A stretch of 64,000 bases of DNA from Pseudoalteromonas phenolica (GCF_005876835.1 NZ_PPSW01000011.1:108814-172813), one strand, 5' to 3'; counted from the first letter of the stretch, positions 52,411 to 63,662 are shown. Program-made: numbers and translations. Notes: generated by a model from the letters alone, not told the origin.

Positions 52411-53142
52411 ATGATTTCTAAAAACCAACTAAAATTATTGCGTGCATTGGCGCAGAAAAAATATCGCAAACAACATAATTGCTATTTAGTGCAAGGAGAA
52501 AAAAATATCCTTGAGTTGTTTGCTGCCAATGTGCCTGTAAAACAGTTATTTGCCTCACCTGCATTTATTGCAGCCCATAACGATAAGATTCTTGCCGATG
52601 ACATTGTTGAAGCCGATGAAGAGAGTTTAAGTAAAGCGAGCACTTTAGTGAGTAACAATGCGGCCATTGCCATTGTCACTATGCCAGAGCAAAGCAGCAT
52701 AGACACATCAGGCCTCGTATTAGCGCTAGATGGAGTATCAGACCCCGGAAACCTAGGCACCATTATTCGCGTGGCTGACTGGTATGGTTTGAAGCAAATC
52801 GTGGTTAGCCAAGATTGTGCTGACCATTTTAATCCTAAGGTGATTAGTGCGACCATGGGCTCGTTTGTTCGTGTGAATGTGATCCGCACTGACTTGGCGG
52901 AATTTTTAGCGGACTATGACGGCGATATTTATGGCGCATACCTTGGTGGTCAAAGCGTTCATAAAACTCAGTTTGCTACAAAAGGGGTGTTGGTAATGGG
53001 CAGCGAATCTCATGGTATTCGTGAACAAGTTGCGCCTTACATTAATCAAAAGATCACCATTCCCGCTTTCGGTGGGGCAGAGTCGCTCAACGTGGCCATG
53101 GCGACTGGTATCATCCTAGATAACATTAAAAGACGCGCTTAA
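52411..53142 (+). CDS. TrmH/SpoU-family RNA 2'-O-methyltransferase
   Basis: 243 residues: N-terminal substrate-binding domain and C-terminal SPOUT knot with DGVSDPGNLGTIIRVADW, VMGSESHGI and AESLNVAMATGIIL. Methylates ribose in rRNA or tRNA; the target cannot be told from sequence (RlmB-like and other paralogues share these motifs). Confidence 0.9.
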   Translation: MISKNQLKLLRALAQKKYRKQHNCYLVQGEKNILELFAANVPVKQLFASPAFIAAHNDKILADDIVEADEESLSKASTLVSNNAAIAIVTMPEQSSIDTSGLVLALDGVSDPGNLGTIIRVADWYGLKQIVVSQDCADHFNPKVISATMGSFVRVNVIRTDLAEFLADYDGDIYGAYLGGQSVHKTQFATKGVLVMGSESHGIREQVAPYINQKITIPAFGGAESLNVAMATGIILDNIKRRA

Positions 53143-53198
53143 TCTTTGAAGATTATTTTGTTATTGTTTTCAATTAACTAAAGTAACCCTAACAAATC

Positions 53199-56100
53199 AT
53201 GCGGCTGACCCATATTAAGCTTGCTGGCTTTAAATCATTTGTAGAGCCCAGCAAGATCCCATTTCCAGATCAGATGACCTGTGTGGTCGGCCCCAATGGC
53301 TGTGGTAAGTCTAATGTGATTGACGCCGTGCGCTGGGTGTTGGGTGAAAGCTCCGCAAAAAACCTGCGTGGCGATGCCATGACAGATGTTATTTTTAACG
53401 GCTCAACACACCGTAAACCAGTCTCTCAAGCTTCGGTAGAACTTTTCTTTGATAATACTTCAGGTGTGTTACAAGGCAGTCTTGCAAATCGAAATCAAAT
53501 CGCGATTAAGCGTTTAGTAACCCGAGATGGCCAGTCATTGTATTTTCTCAATGGCAGCAAGTGTCGTAAACGCGATATCACTGATATTTTCTTAGGCACA
53601 GGCCTTGGGCCGCGTAGTTATGCGATAATTGAACAGGGGATGATCTCTCGCTTAATTGAAAGCCGCCCACAAGAGCTCAGAGTGTTTTTAGAAGAAGCCG
53701 CCGGTGTTTCTAAGTACAAAGAGCGACGCCGCGAAACGCAAACCCGTATTCAAAGTACCCGCGACAATTTAGAGCGCCTGCTAGACATGCGCCAAGAGCT
53801 GAAAAATCAGCTTGATAAACTCGCAGTGCAAGCAGAGCAAGCTAAGCAATATCGTGAGCTTAAGCGAGATGAGCGTTTGCTTAAGGGCCAAGTCGCAGTC
53901 ATTAAATGGCAAAAGCTAAACACACAACAACAGCAAAAAGCAGCTGAAATCGCTGAGCTTGAAAAACAAATCCGCTTTTTTAGTGACGCCCATCAAGGTC
54001 ATGCTGATGTGCTTTCAGCATTAGAAGCAAAGCTTGAACAAGACACCCATAAACTAGAAGACACACAACAGCAAAAGCATCGTATTCATACCGAGATAAT
54101 TCGCTTTGAGCAACAAAAACTCAGTGCACAGCAACAAAAAACACAACTACAAGCTGATATAGATAAACAAAAGCAAGCATTTAAAGAAGCACAAGATGCA
54201 CTGCAAACTCTGCAGCATGCGCAAACTGAGTTTACCGAGCAACAGCAAGCGACAGAGCAAGGTCTTGAACAAGCGAAAGACGCGTTATTAAAAGCTCAAA
54301 GTGCCTTTGAATCGTCACAAGCTGCACATAAAGCACAACAAGCGAAGTTAAATGCAGGGCAGCATGAAATATCTGAGCAGCGCCAAACTTTGCAACAGGC
54401 AGAACAAACTCTTAAGCAAGCAGAGTTATCGCTGACTCACTTGCAGGCAAATATAGCTGATGTGGCAAAGCAAATTGAACAGCAGCAAAGCCAATCAGTC
54501 ACAAAAGAGCTCGATGCAGCAACAGCAGAGTTTAATCAGCTTGCGAAACAAATGGCAGGGCTTCAATCGCAGGCCAAGCAACTGGCTGCGGCTTTAGATG
54601 AAGCACTGACTCATTATACAAAGGCCGAGCTTGAAGAGCGTGAGTGCGCACAAAAGGTCAGTAGCTGCAAAGCAAATATCAGTGCGTTAGAGAATGTGCT
54701 TAGTTCACTGAGCGATGACGTACAGCAGACGTTACTGCAAACCTTATCCGTTACGGCGAGTGATGCAGCGATTGTTGAAAGTGCGATACTTGGCATGACG
54801 TTATTGCCTGTGAGCGAAAGCACCACTGAGCATGGTGTTTGGGATAACACCCAAGCGCCTCGCGAGGGCTCAGTTGCAAGTTTACTGGAGGGGCAGGTTT
54901 ACCCGGCATTTTTAAACCAGATCCAATTACTTAAACAATGTCAGAGATTTACCCCTGAGCAAGGCTGGTGGATGGCCGTTGATGGCGAAGGTAACTTATT
55001 TGGTGAGAACTTTAGAGTTAGTAAGTCTAAACAAACCTCAGTGGGCTTATTAACACAGCAAACGCAATTAAACGAACTTAATGCTGAATTACCAAAATTA
55101 ATTTCTGACGTTGAGCAAACAAAAGCGCAAAAAGCAGCACTACAAACTCGTTTACAAGTAGCACAACAAGAAATAGAGAGTAACAGTGCCAGTATTCACC
55201 AAATCGCTCAGGGTATGGCAAAGGCACAAACTCACTCCGAGCTATTAGATAAGCAACATGCTAATTGGCAGCAAACCCTCGAACAATATCAACAAAAGCA
55301 AGACTCGCTTAAAGCACAATTAAGTGAGCAAGCAGCACCTATTGCTAAACAAAAACAACAGATTGCTGATATAGAGGCTGCCCTTGAGTTACTGCAAGCG
55401 CAGCAAATTGAGTTACAAGCTCAGGCTGATGAACAAGAGCAGGCCTATATTCAGGCCGCAAGTCACTCGCAATCGGCTCAGCAAGCATTGCATCAGGCAG
55501 AGCTTGAGTTGCAAAAAGTACAAAATACGTGGCAACTGGAGCAAACAAAGCAGCAACATAGTCAGAGCGTGTTAAATAGCGCCTTAGAGCGGCTTGAAAC
55601 CTTACAGCAGCAATTAGAAGATCAACAACTGCCATTGCTTGAGTGTGAAGAGCAGTTGAAGATTTTAGTCGAGCAGCATCAAGAAATCGAAATTCAGCTT
55701 GAGCAATGCCAAGCGCAAAAAGCGCAAGCCCAAAAAGCACTGCAAGATAAACAAGCGAGTTTGCAAGACGCACAATCGGGCGTTACGAAAAAACAAAATC
55801 AGCTTCAGCAGCTTAAGTTAGCAGAGCAAGAGCTAATGATTAAAGCGCAGTTGATGCTAGAACCCCTTGAAGAGTTACAGCAAACACTCAAAGAAATTTT
55901 GGCAAGCCTGCCTGAAAACCCTAAGCTGGTGAGCTTTCAGTCAAAGTTACAAAATACCACCAAGCAGTTATTAGACTTAGGCGCGGTTAACCTCGCTGCG
56001 ATTGAAGAATATGACCAAGCCCTAGAGCGCAAAACGTACTTAGACGAGCAGCTTGATGATTTAACTGCCGCACTCGAAACCCTTGAAGGTGCTATTCGTA

Positions 56101-56591
56101 AAATAGACCGAGAAACCAAGCAGCGCTTTAAGCAAACCTTTGACCAAGTAAACAAAGACTTTGCAGGCTTGTTCCCGAAAGTGTTTGGGGGCGGTCAAGC
56201 TTATCTTGAGTTGACCTCAGATGACCTGTTAGAAGCCGGTGTGGCGATTATGGCAAGGCCACCGGGCAAGAAAAACTCAACAATTCACCTTTTAAGTGGT
56301 GGAGAAAAAGCGCTGACCGCATTATCATTAGTGTTTTCAATATTTAGGCTAAATCCAGCGCCATTTTGTATGCTGGATGAAGTTGATGCACCGCTTGATG
56401 ACGCCAACGTCGTGCGTTTTTGCCGTTTGGTCGAAGAAATGTCACAATCGGTGCAATTTATATATATTAGTCACAATAAAATCGCCATGGAAATGGCGGG
56501 TAGACTGACGGGGGTAACCATGGCCGAACCGGGTGTTTCGCGTATGGTTGCCGTAGACATAGAACAAGCAGTGCAAATGGCACAAACGTAG
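53199..56591 (+). CDS. smc: Chromosome segregation protein SMC
   Basis: 1130 residues: Walker A GPNGCGKSNVIDAVRWVLGE near residue 32, two long Gln/Ala/Leu-rich coiled coils, a hinge (about 510-630) and a C-terminal ATPase half with LLSGGEKALTALSLV and the Walker B CMLDEVDAPLDDAN. Forms condensin with ScpA and ScpB, not in this window. Followed by zipA and ligA, as in Pseudomonas and Shewanella. Confidence 0.96.
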   Translation: MRLTHIKLAGFKSFVEPSKIPFPDQMTCVVGPNGCGKSNVIDAVRWVLGESSAKNLRGDAMTDVIFNGSTHRKPVSQASVELFFDNTSGVLQGSLANRNQIAIKRLVTRDGQSLYFLNGSKCRKRDITDIFLGTGLGPRSYAIIEQGMISRLIESRPQELRVFLEEAAGVSKYKERRRETQTRIQSTRDNLERLLDMRQELKNQLDKLAVQAEQAKQYRELKRDERLLKGQVAVIKWQKLNTQQQQKAAEIAELEKQIRFFSDAHQGHADVLSALEAKLEQDTHKLEDTQQQKHRIHTEIIRFEQQKLSAQQQKTQLQADIDKQKQAFKEAQDALQTLQHAQTEFTEQQQATEQGLEQAKDALLKAQSAFESSQAAHKAQQAKLNAGQHEISEQRQTLQQAEQTLKQAELSLTHLQANIADVAKQIEQQQSQSVTKELDAATAEFNQLAKQMAGLQSQAKQLAAALDEALTHYTKAELEERECAQKVSSCKANISALENVLSSLSDDVQQTLLQTLSVTASDAAIVESAILGMTLLPVSESTTEHGVWDNTQAPREGSVASLLEGQVYPAFLNQIQLLKQCQRFTPEQGWWMAVDGEGNLFGENFRVSKSKQTSVGLLTQQTQLNELNAELPKLISDVEQTKAQKAALQTRLQVAQQEIESNSASIHQIAQGMAKAQTHSELLDKQHANWQQTLEQYQQKQDSLKAQLSEQAAPIAKQKQQIADIEAALELLQAQQIELQAQADEQEQAYIQAASHSQSAQQALHQAELELQKVQNTWQLEQTKQQHSQSVLNSALERLETLQQQLEDQQLPLLECEEQLKILVEQHQEIEIQLEQCQAQKAQAQKALQDKQASLQDAQSGVTKKQNQLQQLKLAEQELMIKAQLMLEPLEELQQTLKEILASLPENPKLVSFQSKLQNTTKQLLDLGAVNLAAIEEYDQALERKTYLDEQLDDLTAALETLEGAIRKIDRETKQRFKQTFDQVNKDFAGLFPKVFGGGQAYLELTSDDLLEAGVAIMARPPGKKNSTIHLLSGGEKALTALSLVFSIFRLNPAPFCMLDEVDAPLDDANVVRFCRLVEEMSQSVQFIYISHNKIAMEMAGRLTGVTMAEPGVSRMVAVDIEQAVQMAQT

Positions 56592-56608
56592 CAAGATAAA
56601 GGTGAGTA

Positions 56609-57295
56609 ATGGCCGAAGAATTAAGATGGGCATTAATCGTGATCAGTGCGCTAGTTATTGGCGGTTTATTGATCCACGGCTTATGGTCAGTAAGAAAAAA
56701 AGAAACACCAGAACAAACTGATAATACTCCGAAACCACAGCCTAAAGTTGAGCCTGCGGCCCCAGCGAAAGACAATGAGCCTGAACTGGGTGATATGAAT
56801 TTTTCAGCGGTAGATGAAGAGCCTACTGCAGAGCCAGTTGTTGAAGAGCAACAGCAAAATGCTGCGCCGACAGCAGCCCCTGAACCACAAGACTTTATTA
56901 TTTTGCACATTGAAATGCCAGAAGGTCTTTCAATGGCGGGCTCTAAGCTATTACCTTGTGTTTTGAGCTTAGGCTTTAAATATTCTGATGAAGGCTTCTT
57001 TAACCGTCATGTTGAGCCTTCAGGCAATGGTCCTGTATTGTTCCGTTTAGTGAACATGTTCAATCCGGGTACATTCGATATTGATAACATGGAGCAGTTT
57101 AGCACTGCGGGCGTGAGTTTATTTATGACGCTGCCATGTGAAGGCGATAGCCTAGCTGCCTTTAATATGCTGCACAGTGCTGCTAAGAAACTGTCTGATG
57201 AGTTTGGTGCTACAGTACTTGATCACCAACGTCAGCCTTTAAGTGTTGAAACGGTTCGCAGCTATGTTGAAAAGGTTCGCGAATTCGCTGCTTAA
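56609..57295 (+). CDS. zipA: Cell division protein ZipA
   Basis: Membrane anchor for FtsZ at the septum. The 228 residues have an N-terminal membrane helix (about 7-27), a P/E/A-rich linker (about 35-95) and the C-terminal FtsZ-binding domain (about 100-225). It lies 17 nt after smc. Confidence 0.95.
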   Translation: MAEELRWALIVISALVIGGLLIHGLWSVRKKETPEQTDNTPKPQPKVEPAAPAKDNEPELGDMNFSAVDEEPTAEPVVEEQQQNAAPTAAPEPQDFIILHIEMPEGLSMAGSKLLPCVLSLGFKYSDEGFFNRHVEPSGNGPVLFRLVNMFNPGTFDIDNMEQFSTAGVSLFMTLPCEGDSLAAFNMLHSAAKKLSDEFGATVLDHQRQPLSVETVRSYVEKVREFAA

Positions 57296-57318
57296 TGATT
57301 AGCGCGTTATGATTTTTT

Positions 57319-59384
<2,066 letters not shown>

Positions 59385-59423
59385 TACCGAGCAGCAATTA
59401 TAGAAATACACTTACTAGTAATT

Positions 59424-59448
59424 ACGCGGTCAATACGACCGCGTTTTT
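59424..59448 (+). terminator. Terminator of ligA
   Basis: CGCGGTC and GACCGCG form a perfect 7-bp stem with a 5-nt loop, followed by five T. Confidence 0.85.
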
Positions 59449-59483
59449 GTAGTAGTTCCTCTGCATAGAGGGGTAGGACATTT

Positions 59484-59978
59484 ATGAAACATTACGGCCC
59501 AGAATATTGGGATAAATACGGCGTCTATCGAACGCCACTGGCTTTTAACTTGACGCTAGTGGTGTTGTTGCGTGCCTATTTTTTATGGACATTCTCTGCA
59601 TTGGCAAGACGTCCCGATATCGACTTTATGTCGCTGTTCTTTGTTTCTAAATTCCACTTCTTTACGGCGTTAGGCATAGGGGCCATTGCCATTGTGCCGA
59701 CTGTAATTTATTCACTTCGCCGACCAACCAGCTCTCAGAAGTTAGCCAAAATTTGGCGGCACATGCGCTGGCCATTATTACTTTGTGCATGCTTAGACTT
59801 AACTTGGTTGATCTATCAAGCATCACAATCGTATTACCAGTTTTCAATGTTTTTAGCAGTACAAATGGTGCTCTTGTTGTGGGTGATATTGTATTTGCTC
59901 AAAAGTCGCTATTTAAGCTACTTTTTTAATGATTGGCCTGAGCCTGAAAAACAAGATAATAATACCAATTCGCAATAA
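59484..59978 (+). CDS. Hypothetical four-TM protein with 3' end inside a repeat
   Basis: 164 residues; begins MKHYGPEYWDKYGVYRTPLA and has four membrane segments (about 22-40, 52-72, 93-110 and 116-138). Similar DUF2919-type proteins are known next to ligA in marine gammaproteobacteria, but this match is from memory. The last few codons and the TAA stop are supplied by the left end of MITE copy 2, so the native C terminus may have been altered. Confidence 0.75.
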   Translation: MKHYGPEYWDKYGVYRTPLAFNLTLVVLLRAYFLWTFSALARRPDIDFMSLFFVSKFHFFTALGIGAIAIVPTVIYSLRRPTSSQKLAKIWRHMRWPLLLCACLDLTWLIYQASQSYYQFSMFLAVQMVLLLWVILYLLKSRYLSYFFNDWPEPEKQDNNTNSQ

Positions 59979-60123
59979 CACTTAATCATTTTGAGGGATT
60001 AAACCTGATGATAGCTGCGTTAAAGATTTCTTATTTAGAACAACTAAATAACGAACTCTTTGCCTTGCTACCAACAAGGTTTTCTTGCCTAAAAAAAGAT
60101 CACTTAGTTAAGCGGATTGGTAT
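59962..60123. mobile_element. MITE-like repeat, copy 2 (162 bp)
   Basis: Bounded by ATACCAATTCGC (one change from copy 1) and GCGGATTGGTAT. Same internal blocks as copy 1 in the same orientation but without the extra block of about 48 bp. Its left end supplies the stop of the upstream gene; its right end is immediately followed by the GAGGAG ribosome site of msrB. Confidence 0.85.
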
Positions 60124-60135
60124 GAGGAGTAAATT

Positions 60136-60576
60136 ATGCTGACCTGGCAAGATGTTTTAAAGTACGCGAACGCTGGTAATCCAGAGCCGAAAAATCGAGT
60201 TGAGAAAACCGCTGAGCAGTGGCAGCAAGAGCTAGACCCAGAAGTCTTCTATATTACCCGCAATAAAGGCACCGAAAGGCCCTTTAGCAGTGGCAGTTGC
60301 ACCGTATTTGAAGCGGGGGATTATCACTGCGCATGTTGTAATAATTTACTGTTTTCAGGTGACGAAAAGTTTAACAGTGGCACAGGTTGGCCGTCATTTA
60401 CAAAGCCAGCTTATTTAGAATCGATAGCATATATTGGCGATAACAGCCATGGCATGCAGCGAGTCGAGATTGTTTGTAATGTGTGTGACGCACACCTCGG
60501 CCATGTATTTCCCGATGGCCCACCACCAACTGGTTTGCGCTATTGTGTAAATGCGTTATCAATGACAAAAGCGTAA
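60136..60576 (+). CDS. msrB: Peptide-methionine (R)-S-oxide reductase
   Basis: Repairs methionine-R-sulfoxide. The 146 residues carry the zinc CxxC pairs (CACCN and CNVCDAH), GTGWPSF, HLGHVFPDGP and the catalytic cysteine in RYCVNALSM. Flanked on both sides by MITE copies. Confidence 0.97.
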   Translation: MLTWQDVLKYANAGNPEPKNRVEKTAEQWQQELDPEVFYITRNKGTERPFSSGSCTVFEAGDYHCACCNNLLFSGDEKFNSGTGWPSFTKPAYLESIAYIGDNSHGMQRVEIVCNVCDAHLGHVFPDGPPPTGLRYCVNALSMTKA

Positions 60577-60595
60577 TATATTTTAGTTAAAGCTT

Positions 60596-60757
60596 ATACC
60601 AATCCTCTTAATTAAGCGTTCTATTTTGAGGCAAGGAAAACTTGTCGATAACGAGGCGGTAATTTTGCTGTTTAGTTATTCTAAATAAGAAATTTTCAAC
60701 GAAGTTAGCGTCAGTTTTAGTCCCTCAAAATGAGTGCGTATTATTGAGGATTGGTAC
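60596..60757. mobile_element. MITE-like repeat, copy 3 (inverted)
   Basis: Ends are ATACCAATCCTC and GAGGATTGGTAC. The reverse complement aligns with copy 2 over its full length (shared CATTTTGAGGGA, TTTCTTATTTAGAA and TTGCCT blocks), so it lies in the opposite orientation. Its last base is the G of the TAG stop of the leftward TPR gene. Confidence 0.8.
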
Positions 60758-62388
60758 TATTCTAATGAAAGTCCCAGCTCATCGCAGGTGACTTTCAGCT
60801 TGCCTAAACGCTCTTTCTGATCTGTTTCTAAATCCACACTATTTAAAAGTGCAAAGCATTTCTTGAGTAATGGGGTGTTGATGGTGTTTTCTTTTTGGTG
60901 GTTTTTGTCTAATAAACATTGCGCCAAATTAAGAGCAATACTGGCATTTTTCGGCATGACTCTAAACGCTTGCGTAAATGCTTCAAGCGCGACATCAATT
61001 CTACCGCGGTTAAACTGAGTCACTGCATGGTTGTTAAGCTCTTTCGGGCCCATGGTAATGTCTTGCTTCTCTGTTTTTTGCTGGTGGATATAGTGCAGGG
61101 TAGTGGGGTCACTAATGTCTTTATGACGCTCACAGTGTTGTATGATCTGTGTGAATAAATCTTGAGCCTTGTGCTGCATCCCTAGTTCATGACAAGCTTT
61201 TGCTTTATCAAGAGCTGCATCGATAGATCGTATTGTTGGTTCATCTTCTAGTTGATTAATGAGCTGAATCGCTTTTTGGTGCTCATCTTTTAAGTAGTGA
61301 ATACGCGCGTTTAAAACATCTAACTGGGTTTGATTATCGGCATTTGGAAATTGCTTTTTTAAATCGCCAAGATATTTTTGTGTTTGTCGTGTGATGCGAT
61401 TAATTTGCTCTGTTTGATCAGTGGCTAAGGCAAAGTCGATGCCCGCCCTAGCTGCATTTAAATAGATTTCAGGGCTATCATGAATGGAGTGTTTAGCGAA
61501 CTGAGCAATGTCTTTATGCGCGTTGTAGCTCGATTCATAATCATGATTGATTGATGCAACTCGACCTAAACTTTTCTGTCTTTCGATATTACGAGGCGCC
61601 ATATTAGATGCTTGTTGAAGAAATGTTTGTGCGTTTTCAAATTGATTCAATTGCATTTCAAGGCGACCAAGTAAGTCGAGCGCAACCAATCGAGTTTCTG
61701 AACGTTCTAACATAGTCTTTAGCATACGTTGAGCTAGCACATGTTCTTTGTTTGCAATTAAAGCTTCTACTAGGCCAATTTTAGCCCAAGCGAATTTTTG
61801 TAAAGAAAGCGCTGATTTATAGAATTTTTTAGCCTCATCAACCCGTTTTAATCTAAGTAATGCCTCACCTTTGAGTTTGAGCATAATTGGACTGTAGGTG
61901 TTGTCATTATTATCGAGTTCTTTGTCGATAAATTTAACTGCTTTTGAATCATTGCCATCATCAATTAAAGTAAAAATTTGTTTCAGCGCAGATTTTCGCT
62001 TTAATACGCGAGTAAGCCGAGTTTTTAATTCTTTAATTGAAAATGGTTTAACTAAGAAATCATCGGGTTGCAGCTCAAGTACGCTATGAACAAGCTCGCC
62101 ACTGGTTTCTGCTGAGACAAAAATAAAAGCTGTGGTGTTTTTGATGAGGTTTTTACTTTTTAACTCTTCGTAGAGCTGATAACCGTTTTGTCGTTTGGTT
62201 AAGTCAAATGAGCAAATAATTAGATCAAACTTTTCACTGGCACAAAGTTCAGTTGCTGCAATTGCATGCTCGGCAATATAGATATGCTTAAACTGTAGCT
62301 GCTCTAAAGAGCGCCTGAGGTGGCTCAGCGCGAGCGGCTGTTCTTCGACAATTAACAGCTTGATATTGCTAAAGTTGTTTAAGCTCAT
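60757..62388 (-). CDS. TPR protein with degenerate receiver domain
   Basis: 543 residues: N-terminal receiver-like domain (about 8-130) followed by a long tetratricopeptide-repeat helical region (about 140-535). The receiver has EE at 15-16 and the conserved Lys (LVKPF), but the position normally holding the phosphoacceptor Asp is Ser (IICSFDL, S60), with an Asp two residues later. No output DNA-binding domain. Probably a scaffold or adaptor; partners unknown. Confidence 0.87.
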   Translation of the reverse strand: MSLNNFSNIKLLIVEEQPLALSHLRRSLEQLQFKHIYIAEHAIAATELCASEKFDLIICSFDLTKRQNGYQLYEELKSKNLIKNTTAFIFVSAETSGELVHSVLELQPDDFLVKPFSIKELKTRLTRVLKRKSALKQIFTLIDDGNDSKAVKFIDKELDNNDNTYSPIMLKLKGEALLRLKRVDEAKKFYKSALSLQKFAWAKIGLVEALIANKEHVLAQRMLKTMLERSETRLVALDLLGRLEMQLNQFENAQTFLQQASNMAPRNIERQKSLGRVASINHDYESSYNAHKDIAQFAKHSIHDSPEIYLNAARAGIDFALATDQTEQINRITRQTQKYLGDLKKQFPNADNQTQLDVLNARIHYLKDEHQKAIQLINQLEDEPTIRSIDAALDKAKACHELGMQHKAQDLFTQIIQHCERHKDISDPTTLHYIHQQKTEKQDITMGPKELNNHAVTQFNRGRIDVALEAFTQAFRVMPKNASIALNLAQCLLDKNHQKENTINTPLLKKCFALLNSVDLETDQKERLGKLKVTCDELGLSLE

Positions 62389-62499
62389 TGAATAAATTAG
62401 TAACGATAAGGGCTTATGACAGTCTAGACCTTTAATGGGCTTTTTTAAATAGTTTGGAGATAAAACAGAGTAAGATTAAGAATTTAAGATTGGATTATG

Positions 62500-62575
62500 T
62501 GGTGGGTCGTACTGGACTTGAACCAGTGACCCTCGCCTTGTAAGGGCGATGCTCTCCCAACTGAGCTAACGACCC
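62500..62575 (-). tRNA. tRNA-Val (UAC), copy 1
   Basis: 76 nt with encoded CCA; anticodon TAC in loop CTTACAA with TCGCC/GGCGA stem. Flanked by complementary leader and trailer (ATTATG/CATAAT). Confidence 0.97.
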
Positions 62576-62595
62576 ACATAATTATAAGCTTGATA

Positions 62596-62671
62596 TGGTG
62601 GGTCGTACTGGACTTGAACCAGTGACCCTCGCCTTGTAAGGGCGATGCTCTCCCAACTGAGCTAACGACCC
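62596..62671 (-). tRNA. tRNA-Val (UAC), copy 2
   Basis: Same body as copy 1. Leader and trailer complementary over TATCAA/TTGATA. Confidence 0.97.
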
Positions 62672-62700
62672 ATATCAATGTACTTTGCGAACCAGATAAG

Positions 62701-62776
62701 TGGTGGGTTGTACTGGACTTGAACCAGTGACCCTCGCCTTGTAAGGGCGATGCTCTCCCAACTGAGCTAACAACCC
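62701..62776 (-). tRNA. tRNA-Val (UAC), copy 3, acceptor variant
   Basis: Same as the others except acceptor GGGTTGT/ACAACCC in place of GGGTCGT/ACGACCC: both strands have changed, so the pair is kept. Its trailer complement (ACTTTGC) lies 12 nt further away than in the other copies. Confidence 0.97.
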
Positions 62777-62792
62777 GCAAAGTGTTTCTAAA

Positions 62793-62868
62793 TGGTGGGT
62801 CGTACTGGACTTGAACCAGTGACCCTCGCCTTGTAAGGGCGATGCTCTCCCAACTGAGCTAACGACCC
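62793..62868 (-). tRNA. tRNA-Val (UAC), copy 4
   Basis: Same body as copy 1. Leader and trailer complementary over 8 nt (TTTAGAAA/TTTCTAAA). Confidence 0.97.
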
Positions 62869-62890
62869 ATTTAGAAAATGGTGTGTAATA

Positions 62891-62966
62891 TGGTGGGTCG
62901 TACTGGACTTGAACCAGTGACCCTCGCCTTGTAAGGGCGATGCTCTCCCAACTGAGCTAACGACCC
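62891..62966 (-). tRNA. tRNA-Val (UAC), copy 5
   Basis: Same body as copy 1. Leader and trailer complementary over 7 nt (TATTACA/TGTAATA). Confidence 0.97.
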
Positions 62967-62983
62967 ATATTACAGCTCTATAA

Positions 62984-63059
62984 TGGTGGGTCGTACTGGA
63001 CTTGAACCAGTGACCCTCGCCTTGTAAGGGCGATGCTCTCCCAACTGAGCTAACGACCC
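62984..63059 (-). tRNA. tRNA-Val (UAC), copy 6
   Basis: Same body as copy 1. Leader and trailer complementary over 7 nt (TTATAGA/TCTATAA). Confidence 0.97.
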
Positions 63060-63081
63060 ATTATAGATAAGTTTAGATATG

Positions 63082-63157
63082 TGGTGGGTCGTACTGGACT
63101 TGAACCAGTGACCCTCGCCTTGTAAGGGCGATGCTCTCCCAACTGAGCTAACGACCC
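63082..63157 (-). tRNA. tRNA-Val (UAC), copy 7
   Basis: Same body as copy 1; first in the transcript. Leader and trailer complementary over 9 nt (ATATCTAAA/TTTAGATAT). Confidence 0.97.
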
Positions 63158-63198
63158 ATATCTAAAAACAACACGTTACCGTGTCGTTGTGGAGCGGT

Positions 63199-63226
63199 AT
63201 TATAGGGAGACTTGCAACAGAGTCAA
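63199..63226 (-). promoter_or_regulatory. Sigma-70 promoter of the tRNA-Val array
   Basis: On the minus strand TTGACT, a 16-nt spacer and a perfect TATAAT, then a GC-rich discriminator (ACCGCTCC). About 40 nt upstream of tRNA-Val copy 7. Confidence 0.85.
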
Positions 63227-63662
63227 TAGCTGAATTTACAATTTTGGTCTGTCTGCGGATTTTATCATCAAATTGCAATTGTTCTTCATTATATAGCTAA
63301 TGCATTTTCACGCTTAAAAAACCAAGAAAATTGACTCATTGAGAATGAACCCAGGTTAAAACCCTTGATATTAGGAATTTGATCTAAGGGTTGTCTTAGC
63401 AGCTTAAATTACAATAAAACCTTCTAAACTTATTCAAAAAAGCTAATTTTAGATGCTTTATATGAGTTGAAATGCCAAGGTGAAATATAAAATGCCATAG
63501 CTCTTGATAATCACTGAGTGCAACAGAGCGTAAAGCAAAGCAATTTGAGTGCTATGGTGATGATATAGAGAGTGTTTAGTTGCCTAAAAACGGTTGTTGT
63601 GATTATATATGCGCCTGTTTGCTGTTTTTTAAAGCGAACAGTAAAAAGTTAAAGAAAAAATG
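63227..63662. other. Intergenic region between divergent tRNA operons
   Basis: About 436 bp, AT-rich, with no credible reading frame or RNA gene. A spaced CCATAGC...GCTATGG inverted repeat is present near 63495-63558 but is short. Upstream activating sequences for the two strong tRNA promoters could lie here; I see no clear one. Confidence 0.4.

Noticed and set aside
55345..55773. 142-residue reading frame antisense to smc, and a similar one at 54614-54850
   Set aside because: Shadow of the biased Gln/Ala coiled-coil codons of smc; no ribosome site.
62484..62780. 98-residue reading frame with a threefold repeated VVSSVGRASPLQGEGHWFKS motif
   Set aside because: It is a translation of tandem tRNA-Val genes; the repeats are the tRNA units.
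62500..63157. CRISPR-like pattern of seven identical 76-bp units with unique 16-29 bp spacers
   Set aside because: Units fold as tRNA-Val with encoded CCA; they are too long for CRISPR repeats and no cas genes are present.
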